Below are positions 53,298 through 64,000 of a stretch of DNA of 64,000 nt, piece after piece (position 1 is the stretch's first letter; every line of letters begins with the position of its first letter). Under the pieces are notes generated by a model. That model saw nothing but the letters and a program-made list of their open reading frames with translations. It made no database searches and had not been told where the DNA came from. Origin of the DNA: Furcasterigmium furcatum (lineage: Eukaryota; Ascomycota; Sordariomycetes; Glomerellales; Plectosphaerellaceae). The stretch lies in assembly GCA_001599815.1 (NCBI GenBank), contig BCIA01000002.1:6917626-6981625 (forward strand), written 5' to 3'. A program made the position numbers and the translations under genes.

Positions 53298-54440
53298 ATG
53301 GGAGATCCCTTGAACACGCAGGCGGTCCTGCAACACATGGCAGATGCCATCCCGACACATCCACAAGGCGACACTAGCTCCGATGTCAGCAGCTCATATG
53401 AACTGCTCGGTCTCTTGGCCCATGCTTGCATGACAGCCCTCAAGTTTCGTCTCTTGGGATTCGACGAGGAGAAGAGGATTGAATCGGAGGTCCAGTCGCT
53501 GACCCCGCGCCTGCCCGCGACATGGAACGCCGGGTTCGGCGCCGTGTCCTTCGTCTACGCTCACAAGCAGACGTCCATGACAGATCTCGTCAACGTCACA
53601 CGCATGGGCACGAAGATCGAGGTCCGCGGCCTTGCTGTTGGCCACGACGTCATCCACCGATTCGAGGTCGCACCACGAGACTACGTCAACTCTTCGAAGC
53701 TTCCCCTGCGTATCACGATGAGCGAGGATGGTGCGGAAGATAGGAGCGACTTACGAGAAAAGATCCACAGCCTCTTCGTCTCCGAGGCCAAGCTGCAGGA
53801 GTTTGTGCAGACCTTCAAGGCCAGCGTCGTGCAGAAGCTGGTTCCCAAGCTGCAGGTCGAGGGCTACGAGGAGACCCCCGACGACGCAGATGCGAGACAG
53901 AATGCAAACGAGGAGCGGCGTGGCCAAGCCGGCCGAGAACCCGGGAGGCCGTTCCCCGGCGACCTCCCCCCCAGGCCTGGGATGCCGTATCCCTTCCACG
54001 ATCCCCTCGCCGGACCTGCCCCGAGACCGGTCCCCGCCGGCGAGTTCCGCCCGCCCGATTTCGAAGACGAGTACGAAATCAACCGGCCCCCGCGGGGTAA
54101 CCCCCTGGGTTTGCCTGGCCAGTCTCCCTTCAACATTGGTCACGACGACCTCAACCCGCCAGGCCTTGGGCCCCACGACCCTCTGAGGGGCTCTTTCGTC
54201 GGCGGCGGGCTGCCCCGTCCCGGCGGGGGTGCCGGGATGCACCCCACGTTTGATGATCCGCTCTTCGGCGGACAAGGAGGCCAGGGAGGAGGGTACGATC
54301 CGCAGGCGCCGCCGGGTGCTCGCTGGGATCCTGTCGGTCCGGGTGCTGGCTTTCCACGTCCGGGAGGTGGCCGTGGGAACAATCCTTTTGGTGGTGGTGG
54401 CTTCGGCGGCGGGAGTGGCTTTGGAGGGGACATCATCTGA
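53298..54440 (+). CDS. fub1: Proteasome regulator PI31/Fub1
   Basis: A single exon of 380 residues. The N-terminal half (about 20-190) is the PI31 N-terminal fold with SYELLGLLAHACMTALKFRL, LPATWNAGFGAVSFVYAHKQ, IEVRGLAVGHDVIHRFEVAP and LREKIHSLFVSEAKLQEFVQ. The C-terminal half is Pro/Gly-rich with DPL-type motifs (HDPLAGP, HDPLRG, DDPLFGGQG) that in PI31/Fub1 thread into the proteasome core and contact its active sites. Fub1 inhibits or helps assemble the 20S proteasome. The start ATG at 53298 lies in CCATGGG. Length is close to that of other fungal homologues. Confidence 0.93.
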   Translation: MGDPLNTQAVLQHMADAIPTHPQGDTSSDVSSSYELLGLLAHACMTALKFRLLGFDEEKRIESEVQSLTPRLPATWNAGFGAVSFVYAHKQTSMTDLVNVTRMGTKIEVRGLAVGHDVIHRFEVAPRDYVNSSKLPLRITMSEDGAEDRSDLREKIHSLFVSEAKLQEFVQTFKASVVQKLVPKLQVEGYEETPDDADARQNANEERRGQAGREPGRPFPGDLPPRPGMPYPFHDPLAGPAPRPVPAGEFRPPDFEDEYEINRPPRGNPLGLPGQSPFNIGHDDLNPPGLGPHDPLRGSFVGGGLPRPGGGAGMHPTFDDPLFGGQGGQGGGYDPQAPPGARWDPVGPGAGFPRPGGGRGNNPFGGGGFGGGSGFGGDII

Positions 54441-54988
54441 GACTGGAGACTGGGATGTCCCGTCGGGTCAGCATAGGATGGAATTGTTCGGCTTACCTTC
54501 AACCGGCGAACTGGTTCTTGTTGCTGAAGGGTGATGACTGGCCCAGTTCAAGAGCAGCAGGAGAACTGGGAGGGAGGTGGCTTTCAGATAATCAGACTAA
54601 ATCCAAGACCTTGGACTGTCCAACACCAATGATAGCACTCATCTACATCATGATTCGGTCTATGTTCCCCTTCGTGAAGCCGCCATAGGGGTCTAAGGAA
54701 TGGGGGATCTGCATCTCCCGCCTTGGCCCTTATCATACCCCTTTTAGTGGCTAGGCAAGCTCCAGATCTGGCTTGGCCATATCGAGTTTGAGATCCAAGA
54801 CTGTAAGACGGTCTGATGCACTGCCGCGCCAAGGACCAGGCAAGAACCAACAAAACCAAGGGTCCAGCGCGCGGCGGACTGTTCCGAATAACCTCTAGCA
54901 CCGAGCATTTGCCCCTGATCACAGCCCGAGTGCTCACTCTACTGCTGACCTGTCACCATCATCACGACCTCAACGACTCCAGGGAACC
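54441..54988. other. 3' end of PI31 and promoter of the DUF7136 gene
   Basis: A 548-bp spacer between two genes in the same direction. The last 150 bp is CA-rich and ends at the ATG at 54989. No TATA box stands out. Confidence 0.45.
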
Positions 54989-55801
54989 ATGCGCACCAGC
55001 TCACTTATACCCGCCCTGGCCGGCATCACGCTCGCGGCCGCTGCGAAACCCAGCCTCCCCACCGTCGTCAACGTCGGCATCGTCTTCCCCCGCAACGAGA
55101 CCTACAACAACGCGACCCTCTTCCCCGTCCTCCTCGCCCTCGACAACGCCGAGGCCGCCTTCTGGCTCGGCCCCACCATCAGCTGGTCCATCTCCCAGCA
55201 GTCCGAGCTCACGGGGAACTGGGGCATCGCCGCCCTCGGCACCAAGGCCTTCAGGGGCGACGAGGAGCCGCCCGCCGACAGCACCGACAACAACTGGGTC
55301 GTCGGCACCAGGGTCACGAACCAGACCGTCCTCCGGCCGGGGAGCTACAGGCTCGAGTGGGAGTGGAACATGCTCACGTGCCGCGCGGGCCCGGGCAGCA
55401 GGACGACGTACGTCCACGGGGGGACGCAGGCGCTGGGGGAGATGTACTTCACGATCGTGGGGGACGGCAGCGGAGAAGATATGAACTTCACGGAGGGGTG
55501 TCCGGAGTACTCGTCCACGTTGATCGTGGAGGAGACTATCGGCGGCGAGTGTCCCGTCATGGCGGGCAGCGAGGAGAGGGAGGAGTATAATAATACCGAT
55601 ATGTGCGGTGCGCGGCTAGACCAGACCATGGCCGACTGCTTGATGGCGAATATTACGGATAGCAGTGACCGCAGCTCCTGCGAGGCGCTGTTGGAGCAGG
55701 CACAGGGGAACGGCGGCGTCGTGGTGCTGTCAAGTATCTCAACGGCGTCGATCGCCGGCCTATCTGTTTTGACATGGGGCTTGGCTCGGTTTCTGAACTG
55801 A
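54989..55801 (+). CDS. Secreted DUF7136-type protein, probably GPI-anchored
   Basis: A single exon of 270 residues. The N-terminal MRTSSLIPALAGITLAAAA is a signal peptide. The mature part has the pattern of the fungal DUF7136 family (NVGIVFPRNETYNNATLFPV, LLALDNAEAAFWLGPTISWS, YRLEWEWNMLTCRAGPGS). Five or more N-glycosylation sites (NETYNN, NATL, NQTV, NFTE, NNTD, NITD) and several cysteines indicate an extracellular chain. The last 25 residues are hydrophobic (SISTASIAGLSVLTWGLARF) after a small-residue stretch, as expected for a GPI-attachment signal. Function is unknown for the family. Confidence 0.8.
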   Translation: MRTSSLIPALAGITLAAAAKPSLPTVVNVGIVFPRNETYNNATLFPVLLALDNAEAAFWLGPTISWSISQQSELTGNWGIAALGTKAFRGDEEPPADSTDNNWVVGTRVTNQTVLRPGSYRLEWEWNMLTCRAGPGSRTTYVHGGTQALGEMYFTIVGDGSGEDMNFTEGCPEYSSTLIVEETIGGECPVMAGSEEREEYNNTDMCGARLDQTMADCLMANITDSSDRSSCEALLEQAQGNGGVVVLSSISTASIAGLSVLTWGLARFLN

Positions 55802-56059
55802 GGATCGTGCCGCCTAGAGCGGTAACATTCATAGACTACCTAGACACCGACGAAAAGATTAATTGTGAGAAAGTTCGGGGATATACTGAAGGGTTCCATT
55901 CGTCAGTTGTCATTAATGCTCATGCGCCCCTGAGAACTCATTCCAGCAGGGTTGACTTCATCTATTGTACAGTCGTAAACCAAGACGGCATGGCAATGCT
56001 ATACATGCCCTATCCCGAATGTCGAAACCCTGAACGCCGGGCCATCCAAATCAAACCCG

Positions 56060-58324
56060 TCACATGAACGAGCCGTCTCCTCCAGGCGGCCGCCTGTGAG
56101 GTGGCGTCCTGTGTGGCGGCGGCCGTGGCGGCGAAGGGCTCCCTCGGCTCCCTCCGCTCCGCTCTCCGGTCCTGGACTCGTTGAAGCGTCTTCGCTGCGC
56201 CAGGTCAGCCTCCGTCTCCTTGTCGTCGTCGCTTCCCCGCCTCGGCGGAGACGTGATGCCCCTCCCGTATCTCGATTCTTGGGGTGGCGAACTGCTCGCC
56301 AGGACCGACATCCTCCGCTTGTCATCGTCGATGTACTCGTCGTCATCTTCGTTATCGTCGTCGCCATCATAACGCGGCAATGCCGGCATGCTTCTCGAGT
56401 CGCCCTGCACCAGACCCAGCTGCTCCTCCTCCGTCGCGTTCTTGACGTGCGGTGTTGAGTAACCGCGGGAACCGATGCCGAATCGAGCGCTGTGTGCGGA
56501 TCTCGGGGGTTGGGGGTGCGCCTCCTCGGGCCGCGACGGGGATGGGTTGCGCTTGAACACGTTGTGGAAGGAGAACTGTCTCTTGGTCGATGAATGGGAT
56601 GAATGAGGGGGCGGTGTCGGGGCGAGGTGTGAGCCGCCGTGGCTCTCCCCGCTTCGTTGCGAGACATTGTGATGCTCGTATATCCCGCCTGCTCCCGTGT
56701 ACTCGGTTGCATAGTCGTGCGCTATGAAGTCCGAAGGACCGGCGCGGTTCTGGGCCGGGACGGATATTTCGGTCAGCGGCACAGGGTGCAACGGACTCTG
56801 CTTGGCATCTGCCCTCGGCAGATCCGGGGGATGGGTGGACAGAATGGACCGTCCTCTGCTGCGGATTGTCCCGGCGAAGCTTGACAACATCCCGGGAGAC
56901 GACGGTCGGTTCTCCTCGTCGTATGCAGGGAACTTGGACATGCCCAAGGGAGGATGGACTTCCGGGGTCCGGGGGATGGAGAATGTAGTTCCAGTCGTGC
57001 CGGATCGTGCTCGACCACCACCTTGGCTTCCGAAGTTGACCGTTTTCCGTCGCCTCAAGCCGTCCCATTCGTATGCCGGTCCGTCTTCGCTGACCGGGGC
57101 CAGCTGATCTTGCATCTTTTCCTCGTGCAGCCTCTTCAGCTCTTCGGCCTCCATCCTCATCCTAGCCGAAGATATCCTGCGGACAATGGCGGCGGTGCCT
57201 CGGATGGCGTCAGCTTTGGGGTCGGTCTCAGACTGCTCCTGCTCCGCAATGGTGTGAATCTGGTCCAAGTTACCAGCGAACACGGCGGTATCGGGCACGT
57301 CCTTGGCGGACTTGGACAGTTGCAGGAGGACGACGCCGCAGCAGATGGTCAAGAAGCCCATGACAACGCTGGCGATCGCCTCACCGGAGCCCCTGAATCC
57401 GCGGAACAAGATGGCCGAGGTGATGATGGTGGCGCTGGTAAAGTAGACGTAGTATGTAGGCGTGACCATGGCGGCGTTGAATAGATTGAGTGCTTTCTGC
57501 GAGATGGTCAGCCAAATAATGCGATTCGGGCGTCACCAGTTGCGACTTACATTCAAGTAGACCACTTCCACGAGCAGGGTCCCGATCACGAAAACGAGTA
57601 CCACGTACAGGAACCACTGGTTGAACTGAGGGGTTCCCTCGGCCTGGGTGACAATAGCAGCTCCAAGGCCTTGCGTCGCCACGACGCTGAGCCCGCCCAC
57701 CCAGCTGCAGATGGAGAGATAGACCAGCATGTTCTTCTTGCCCCATCTGGGACCGGCCCAGAAGGCGCAGATGACGGAGCCCACGATGATGAGGCCGGCA
57801 TATGTGAGGAAGAGGGGATGGACCACGAAGGACTGCATCTGCTGGATGTTCGCGACTGCGGACTGCTGCGGAGCGTTGAGGACGATAACGACCGCGCCCA
57901 CGAGGCAGAGAAAGCAGCTAACCTTGCCCACCATGCTGAGGCGCTCCTTGAGGAAGATGGCGGAGAGAACGGCGGTGATGACAACGGACAGGGCGCCGAG
58001 GGTCGTGACGAGAATGGCATCCGTGAAGGCGTAGGCCCCGAGGTTGCAGACCTCGCCCAAGATCATCAGGATCATGCCACCCCACCACCAGGCATTCTTG
58101 AGATACCCGTAGCCCTCGCCGGCCTCCTCATTGTACTTTTCGTTGGCCTTGAGAAGGCCGATCTTCTTGAGGACGAACGAGATACCAATGAAGATGCCCG
58201 AGGCCACGGCCAGCAGGATGCCGATGATCTTGTAATACTGCGGGCGGTCTCCCGCATCACCGCCAATCGCATTTCTTGCGTAGACATGGTGCGCCGCATT
58301 GAGCAGCTCCGGTGCCGAAGGCAT
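56060..58324 (-). CDS. NIPA-like magnesium transporter
   Basis: Exons 58324-57551 and 57496-56060 give 736 residues. The first 330 residues form the NIPA (DUF803) membrane domain with about nine helices (IIGILLAVASGIFIGISFVL, WWGGMILMILGEVCNLGAYA, LGALSVVITAVLSAIFLKER, VGSVICAFWAGPRWGKKNML, MVTPTYYVYFTSATIITSAI). NIPA proteins move Mg2+ across plasma or endosomal membranes. The C-terminal 400 residues are a cytosolic, Ser/Pro/Arg-rich disordered tail, common in fungal members and absent in animals. The exon joint gives YLN then KALNLFNAAM. The stop at 56060 follows a Pro/His-rich end. Confidence 0.92.
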
Positions 58325-60494
58325 CGTAGCCGTGTGTTTTCACACTCGAGGTTCGTTATCTGTCGTGGTGTCCGGGGCGGTTGTCTCGATTGATAGCGCC
58401 GGTGATATGGAACACCCAGGCTAGCGGCAGTTCATGGGAATGTGTTGATCTGGGGTAGAGCGCTAGATTCGGCGTGGGAGGTCCCAGGGTATTGACAGCT
58501 CTGGGAAACGCCGTCAATCGGGGTCGGAACGTTGAATGTCTGAGACCAGGAAACCCAAGGTCTCGGCGGCTCAAGCACGAGCACGAGGGCCCGCCCAGGA
58601 GAGCGCGGGGCAGGCGATCCTGAGGCTCGGAGGAAACAAAAAGGGGCGTTTCGGGGTCGCGTGGTTCGAGGGTCGTCAAGGGTTGCCTCCTACGGAAGGT
58701 CTTGGACCAGGCGATCGGTGCGAGAAGATGAGACGAGGACGCAATCAGACAGCCATGCGACCGAGTCGACGAGATGGGAGGTGCTGGGAGTTGCTCCGCC
58801 CGAGTCGTCGTCTGATGCCTTTGTATGAGGTGATGCGAGGTGTGCTTGGATAGGATGTCACGCGGACATGGCGCTGGTCAGCGATGAAGAGGTAACTTAT
58901 CAATAATGAAGGCCGTGGAGGACTGTGAAGAGGTTGATGTCGGACGCTTCCAAGTTCAAGGAGGTGGACGATGTTTTGGAGAGGGCTGGGCACTCTAGCG
59001 GCAGCTGCAGCAACCAGCAGATCGCCACGACAGGGGACAATGACAAGGAAGCCACGAGCAGGGATCAGTGGAGCCCGAACCTCTCAAACCTCCGTCCCAT
59101 CTCCAGCAGAACTCTGATTCTCCTCTCCACGGCGACATTGCACTATCGCTTAGAAGTCGAGGGACATGGGGGCAAGGCCACTCACAGTCGAAATATCCCA
59201 CCAACGTCCGTCGTCAGCGTCCGTCTATGCTGTCAAACCTGGGTTGTTTCGAAGCAATGGTCACCCTCCTGGTTCTAGCGCCTTTCCCGTTCCAGCTGCG
59301 GCCCATCCCCTGGCTTGGCCAAGCCCCTTGACCGCCAAGTTTTTGGCTTGTGCTTCGCTCACGCCGCCGACACCGACCTGGCGGGATTCTCGAGATGCAC
59401 CGCAACGTGCTCGTGCTACAGCGAGACCTCGGCAGGTATTCGATCGTCTACGGGGGCAGGTTCTCGAACGTAGCGGCAAGCTAGCAGCATCTCACCCACT
59501 TGGTGCCGCGCGGAGAGGGCCTTGACGGCGACCTTGGTTCCCTCGTCGTCGTCATCGCTAGCCTCCTGCAGATCGACAAGAATAGGAACAGGATCGTATG
59601 GAAGCGCCACGCCCACCTCCCTGACTCGTCGCGCGGGCCATCAAGAATTCGAGAGCATTTACCCACCCACACACCACCACAGTGCTTGAAGATCCAGGTG
59701 GTGTTCAGCCGCGGCTGGTCTTGCATCAGGTGTTTGCAGTTGGTTTCGAACGGCCACTGACACCCCCGGTTGGCATGCCTCGGCGGTTCCTCCACTTCGG
59801 GCTCGGGGCCGCTCTCGCCTGTGCGACCCCCGCAAGAATAAGAATCAAAGATGATCTTGAGCGCGCATCTTGATGCCCGGCCAGGGCATGTACGAGATGA
59901 CATGTCGCAGACATCTGTCGGTCCCCAGCGACGTTTTGCTGCCAGGCCCTGGACGGCGAAGGGTTTTGCTTCTATCTCCTGCGGGGTGATCAGTCAATCC
60001 AGCACAGCGGTCAGACGAACATGGCAGACCCAAACCGTCAGTCCAAATCGCCCTAGACCAGAACCTCTCGAGCAGTCATTCTCCCACCCCATCGAGACAG
60101 AAGCCACTCGGCTCCCTCATACCCATACCGATGACATCGAATTCGCCGGTGCTCGATCTGCCGCTAGCAGAAGTCGATTTAGTCCCAGGACCTGTTGGGA
60201 GGCTGTCTGGGCTTGGCACGACCAGGGGCCAACACGTTGTCGCCGCTCGTTGCTCCGTTTGCCGCCAGGCTGGCGACGTTGGTCTATGCGCGCGGGAAAG
60301 TCGACTTCTTCTCATATGACCATCCAATGAATCGTTCCATATGGGAATGGGTCTCATTCAGAAGCGTACACCGGCTCTTCATATATCAGGCTGCATCGTC
60401 CAGATTGTCGTCATGTTGACTTTTTATGTGATGAATGGCATCACTGCTTGCCTGAGACCGTATCCATTAGCTTCAAGTGACTCTGGACGGCTCG
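58325..60494. other. Gap upstream of the patatin-NACHT gene
   Basis: About 2.2 kb with no gene I can support. The first 200 bp is the NIPA-like promoter. Between 59416 and 59990 the minus strand, and between 60131 and 60419 the plus strand, contain short coding-like frames that I could not join into a convincing gene. They may be exons of an unrecognised gene, remains of a decayed one, or chance. Confidence 0.4.
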
Positions 60495-63400
60495 ATGACC
60501 GACCCAACATCATGTCGGCGACCAGTGCGGATTCTGTCGCTCGGTAAAAACCACATTTCAGCTGTCCCCGTTTCCCACCGCTGACCGATACATAGATGGC
60601 GGTGGCATTCGCGGAATTTCCTCGATACTTATCCTCAAGGAAGTCATGCGGCATGTCAACAGAGGCCGCGAAGAGAAACTCCAGCCGTGGCAGGTATTTG
60701 ACCTCATCGGAGGCACCAGCACGGGTGGCATTATTGCCATCATGCTTGGATGCCTACGGATGACCCTCGACGAGTGCCACGACGCCTACATCGAGCTGTC
60801 CACAACCATCTTCAAGCCGAAGCGCTCAAAGTCCAACATCTTCGCCCGTGTAATTGATCTCATCTCAGCCAATGAAAGATACAATTCTGCGAAATTGGAA
60901 GAAATCGTTCAGGCCATTATCGCTGCCCGCACTGGCAGCGCCCATACCCCTCTCCGTGGCCCAAAAGACAGCCCTTGCAAAGTGTAAGCCCTGCCTCATC
61001 GCTCGGGAAACCCAAGATCACCCCCAAGTCGCATGGATACAGGCACTGATGCTGGTACTTATTGTCTAGCTTCGTCACGACTGTGGATGCTGACGAAAAC
61101 GAGCTGGTTCTCTTGAGATCCTACGACAATCCAACTCAACATGACCTCATCTCGCCAGGCTTCAAGATGTGGGAGGCTGCTCGCTCAACATCGGCCGCTA
61201 CGACTTTCTTCGAGGAATACCGACGGGGCGACACAGCTTACGTCGATGGCGCTTTCAAGAGCAACAACCCCATCTTCCAGGCTCGCCACGAAGCGAATGA
61301 TCTCTGGCCCGATCGCCCACCCTTCATCATCAGCATTGGCACCGGCACCAAGGCAGCTATTCCCCTGCGAGGAAACGCCATCAAGTTCGCGAGCGCCCTG
61401 GCCAAGCAAGTCACGGAAACGGAAGAATCATGGAACCGTTTTCGCCGGGGCCACAAGGAGATGACGGACTCCGACATGCTGTTTCGTTACAGCGTGCCTG
61501 AAGCTGGCCAGGTTGGGCTTGGGGATCACGCCCAGATGCACCACGTTAAATCTTGTACAACGCGCTGGCTCCAGAGTGCCTCCACGGAGAAATACGTGCT
61601 ATCATGCGCGAGCAAGATATGTGACATTATAGATCGCGACGACCTCTGGGAAGACGCCACGGCATCAGTCAAGAAAGAATTGTCACTTGAGCAAAAGGGT
61701 AGGTTGATTTTCCGTCTTCTCTGCACCGAACGCACTGACAAGAGCAGAGTTTCTCAGAGCCCTGCACCGAGCCGCTCCGGATTATGAGGCACAGAGGCTC
61801 TCTATCGAAAATCCTGTGCCTGGAACCTGCAAATGGTTCTTTCGGCACTCCAAGTTCCAAGAATGGCAGGCCGGCACAGCCTCATTCCTTTGGGTGACCG
61901 CGGATCCTGGATGTGGCAAGTCAGTTCTTGCGAGCTCTCTTGTCGACTTTGACCACCACAGACCCGGCGGGGAGGCAGTCGTTCTTTCATTCTTCTTCAA
62001 AGCTGGAGAAGACACGCAGCAGCAGTCACACCAAGCTCTCTGTGCTATGTTGCATACTCTGCTCTCACATGACCAGTCCTTGGTACATAAGCTTGACATC
62101 AGCGCCTTTTTGGGCAGAGACCCTGCGTCCTTCACCAGCTCGGTGGAAAATCTGTGGCAAAATCTATGTGCTGCAGTTTCTTGTGTCAACAAGCAAGTCG
62201 TTTGCATCATTGATGCCCTGGATGAATGCAACAAATCTTCCAGAGACCGTCTATGCCGTCTCTTGGCTTCTAACTTCGCCTCAACAAGCTCTTCTTCGGA
62301 TCCATCCAAACAAACCTCCGACCGGCCGTCCAACCTCAAGTTCCTCGTCACGAGTCGCCCGTGGCCTGAACTAGATGTGGTTTTTAAATCTGTTCCGTCA
62401 ATCAGGCTGCGAGGGGAAGATGAGGCAGAATACCTCACGCGAGACATCGGCCTCATGATCCAGTACAGAGTGGACGAGCTGAAGCGAACCTCCGCAATCT
62501 CTGAGAAGGCAGGCGAGACACTGAAGAGGCAGCTTTTTGCAGGAGCCGACAAGACCTTTCTCTGGGCATCTCTCATTCTTGATGAAGTGGCTGTGATGCC
62601 ATCACGCAGAATGAGTGCCATCGAGGATCTTCTGCGCCAGATGCCGTCAGACCTCAAGGAGCTCTACAAGAATGCGTTAACGAGCCTGCAGGCTGTAAGC
62701 GCATCTGTGGCACTTCTAGAGATGCTGCTGGTTGCGAAAAGACCCCTCACTTTGGACGAAGTCAATATCGCCCTCAGTATCGATGCACATTCATCCACTC
62801 TGGAGGCCCTGCAGAGCGATCTGGAACCAAATTCAGAATGGACGATCAAAAAGCTGGGTGGTTTCTTCGTTCGAATTTCTCACTCCAAGGTGCTACTCGT
62901 CCATCAGACAGCCCGCGAGTTTCTTCTCACAGGCGCGGATGCCGGCATATCAAGCATCGACATACCACGAGCAAACAGCCGCCTGGCAGCCTCCTGTATC
63001 CATTTTCTCTTGCTTGACGGCCTCCCATCCCGCCAAGCAGAGATGCCAACCAACAGCAAAGAACGATCTGCTTCGAATGAAGCCTATTTGGCAACTGTAC
63101 CGCCGTGGTGCTCTGGTTTCTTCCAGTACTCCGTCACCAACTGGTTCTTTCATTTTGAAGACAACGCGTTGTCTCCAGAGTCGCCTGTCCACATCTGCGT
63201 GAGGAAACTCTGCGACACAGCCAGCATCTTCTTCTCAAATTGGTGGCCCTTCTTCGTTCACCCATTACCAGAGAGGAAACTTCGCATAGGACGCTGCGTG
63301 GAGTATGATGAATCAACTGCCCAGATCTGTCTTGTTCGCAATGATGCGCACTATGCTCACTTCGCGGCGTACTGGGGGGCGTCGGGGGTGGTGCGAGGGC

Positions 63401-64000
63401 TCATCGAAACAGGGTACTGTGCTATCACCGACGAGAACGAAGCCGAAGTCGACATTCTGACAATCACGGCCCATACCTCAAACGCAAGGCTTGTCAAATG
63501 GCTGCTAGGGAAGGTTGAACAGGATACGGCCATGCTTGGCAGTGCCTTTCTGGGTGCAGTGTCCCAAGGATCTTCAGATGTCGCTTCGATGCTCGTGGGC
63601 ACAGGCATCGATGTGAACGGCACATACAGGCTTGGCAGAAGAGATCATCCCCTGAGCGAGGGCACCCCCATTCGAAATCTCCTTGACGCTGCGAATCACC
63701 ATCACCAGCGGGCCACGCACAAGCTCGGCTTACTCTATGACCATGGTCTCATTCTGGAGGAGGCTCATATTATTGAGGCGGCATCAAGGGGTTTGGACGA
63801 ATATCTCAAGGTTCTCATCCTCCGCGATGGGCGTAGCATAGACGACCGTCTTCCTGGCCTCCAGCAAGCCTTTCAAGCCGCAACAACAGGAGGATGGCCG
63901 GATTGTCGTGCCGTGCTGTCGCGAAGTTTTCGGGACAAGCTCCAGGACATTCCTGGCGGGATCGAGATGGGACTCCGGGCGGCAACCAACCGGTTCTATG
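60495..64000 (+). CDS. Patatin-NACHT NLR-type protein (3' end outside the window)
   Basis: Exons 60495-60543, 60596-60983, 61070-61698 and 61748 to the window edge join in phase and stay open for 1106 codons. An N-terminal patatin phospholipase domain has the oxyanion motif DGGGIRG (17-23), the nucleophile Ser58 in GGTSTGG, and the dyad partner Asp205 in VDGAFKSNN. A linker (EFLRALHRAAPDYEAQR, PVPGTCKWFF) leads to a NACHT NTPase with Walker A ADPGCGKSVLA (Lys413), Walker B VVCIIDALDEC and sensor-like FLVTSRPWPEL. The region after about residue 850 has short ankyrin-like helices (YAHFAAYWGASGVVRGLIET, ARLVKWLLG) and continues past the edge. Fungal NLRs of this type are thought to act in non-self recognition, with patatin as the lipid-cleaving effector. 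The ATG at 60495 is the nearest one that keeps RILSLDGGG in frame. Confidence 0.9.

Noticed and set aside
59416..59903. Two-exon minus-strand gene joining the coding-like frames before the patatin-NACHT gene
   Set aside because: The best-looking donor (59662) and acceptor (59621) leave the wrong phase for the downstream frame, so a clean gene model could not be made. Kept only as a finding.
1..64000. CRISPR arrays, insertion sequences, rRNA genes, prophage or secondary-metabolite cluster
   Set aside because: No repeat-spacer array, terminal inverted repeats with a transposase, rRNA sequence, or polyketide/peptide synthase was seen; the gene content is that of ordinary fungal chromosome arms.

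Overview
The window is nuclear DNA of a filamentous ascomycete (Pezizomycotina, most likely Sordariomycetes). Genes are interrupted by many short introns of about 50-70 bp with GT...AG ends and CTAAC/CTGAC-like branch sites, codon use is GC-rich, and the content (HET-domain genes, an Egh16/Gas1-like appressorium-type secreted protein, BUD3, BEM1, PI31/Fub1, THP3, a RAD4/XPC homologue) is typical of that group. I recognise about 24 protein genes and one intron-containing tRNA gene. Exon joints were worked out by hand from splice signals and reading phase; no alignment or search was run.

Layout. 50-1426 (-): Bqt4-type KilA-N/APSES inner-nuclear-membrane protein. 2811-6611 (+): HET domain fused to ankyrin repeats. 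8349-9765 (+): RhoGDI, with an apparent 1-nt frameshift near its end and a possible alternative long N-terminus. 10211-11342 (-): PP6/SIT4 phosphatase. 13459-15708 (+): zinc-knuckle proline-rich protein. 18189-19130 (+): Egh16-like secreted protein. 19491-21476 (-): second HET protein. 22165-23823 (+): THP3/SAC3-GANP protein. 26883-28919 (+): BEM1 scaffold. 29709-31031 (-): CENP-B-type HTH protein. 31565-32617 (-): thymidylate synthase. 33083-34502 (+): SMP-30/gluconolactonase-like protein. 34905-35277 (-): ATP synthase subunit k. 35633-36562 (+): MTP18. 36710-37642 (-): CUZ1-like AN1 zinc finger. 38466-41405 (+): RAD4/XPC. 42711-45063 (+): RBR E3 ligase of the RNF216 type. 45330-45800 (-): small DCC1-like protein. 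46568-51158 (+): BUD3 RhoGEF. 51392-51470 (-): tRNA-Arg(UCU). 51968-52888 (-): REV7. 53298-54440 (+): PI31/Fub1. 54989-55801 (+): DUF7136-type secreted protein. 56060-58324 (-): NIPA-like magnesium transporter. 60495-64000 (+, runs off the end): patatin-NACHT NLR-type protein.

Themes. Three Rho/Cdc42 polarity genes (RhoGDI, BEM1, BUD3) and four genome-maintenance genes (Bqt4-like, RAD4, REV7, DCC1-like) lie here, but they are scattered between unrelated genes, so this is not a biosynthetic or defence cluster. Three loci belong to fungal non-self recognition families: HET-ankyrin, HET, and patatin-NACHT. The last is the most likely place for uncharacterised biology. The long gaps (6.6-8.3, 11.3-13.5, 15.7-18.2, 23.8-26.9 and 58.3-60.5 kb) hold no gene I can support firmly; several probably contain long transcribed leaders.
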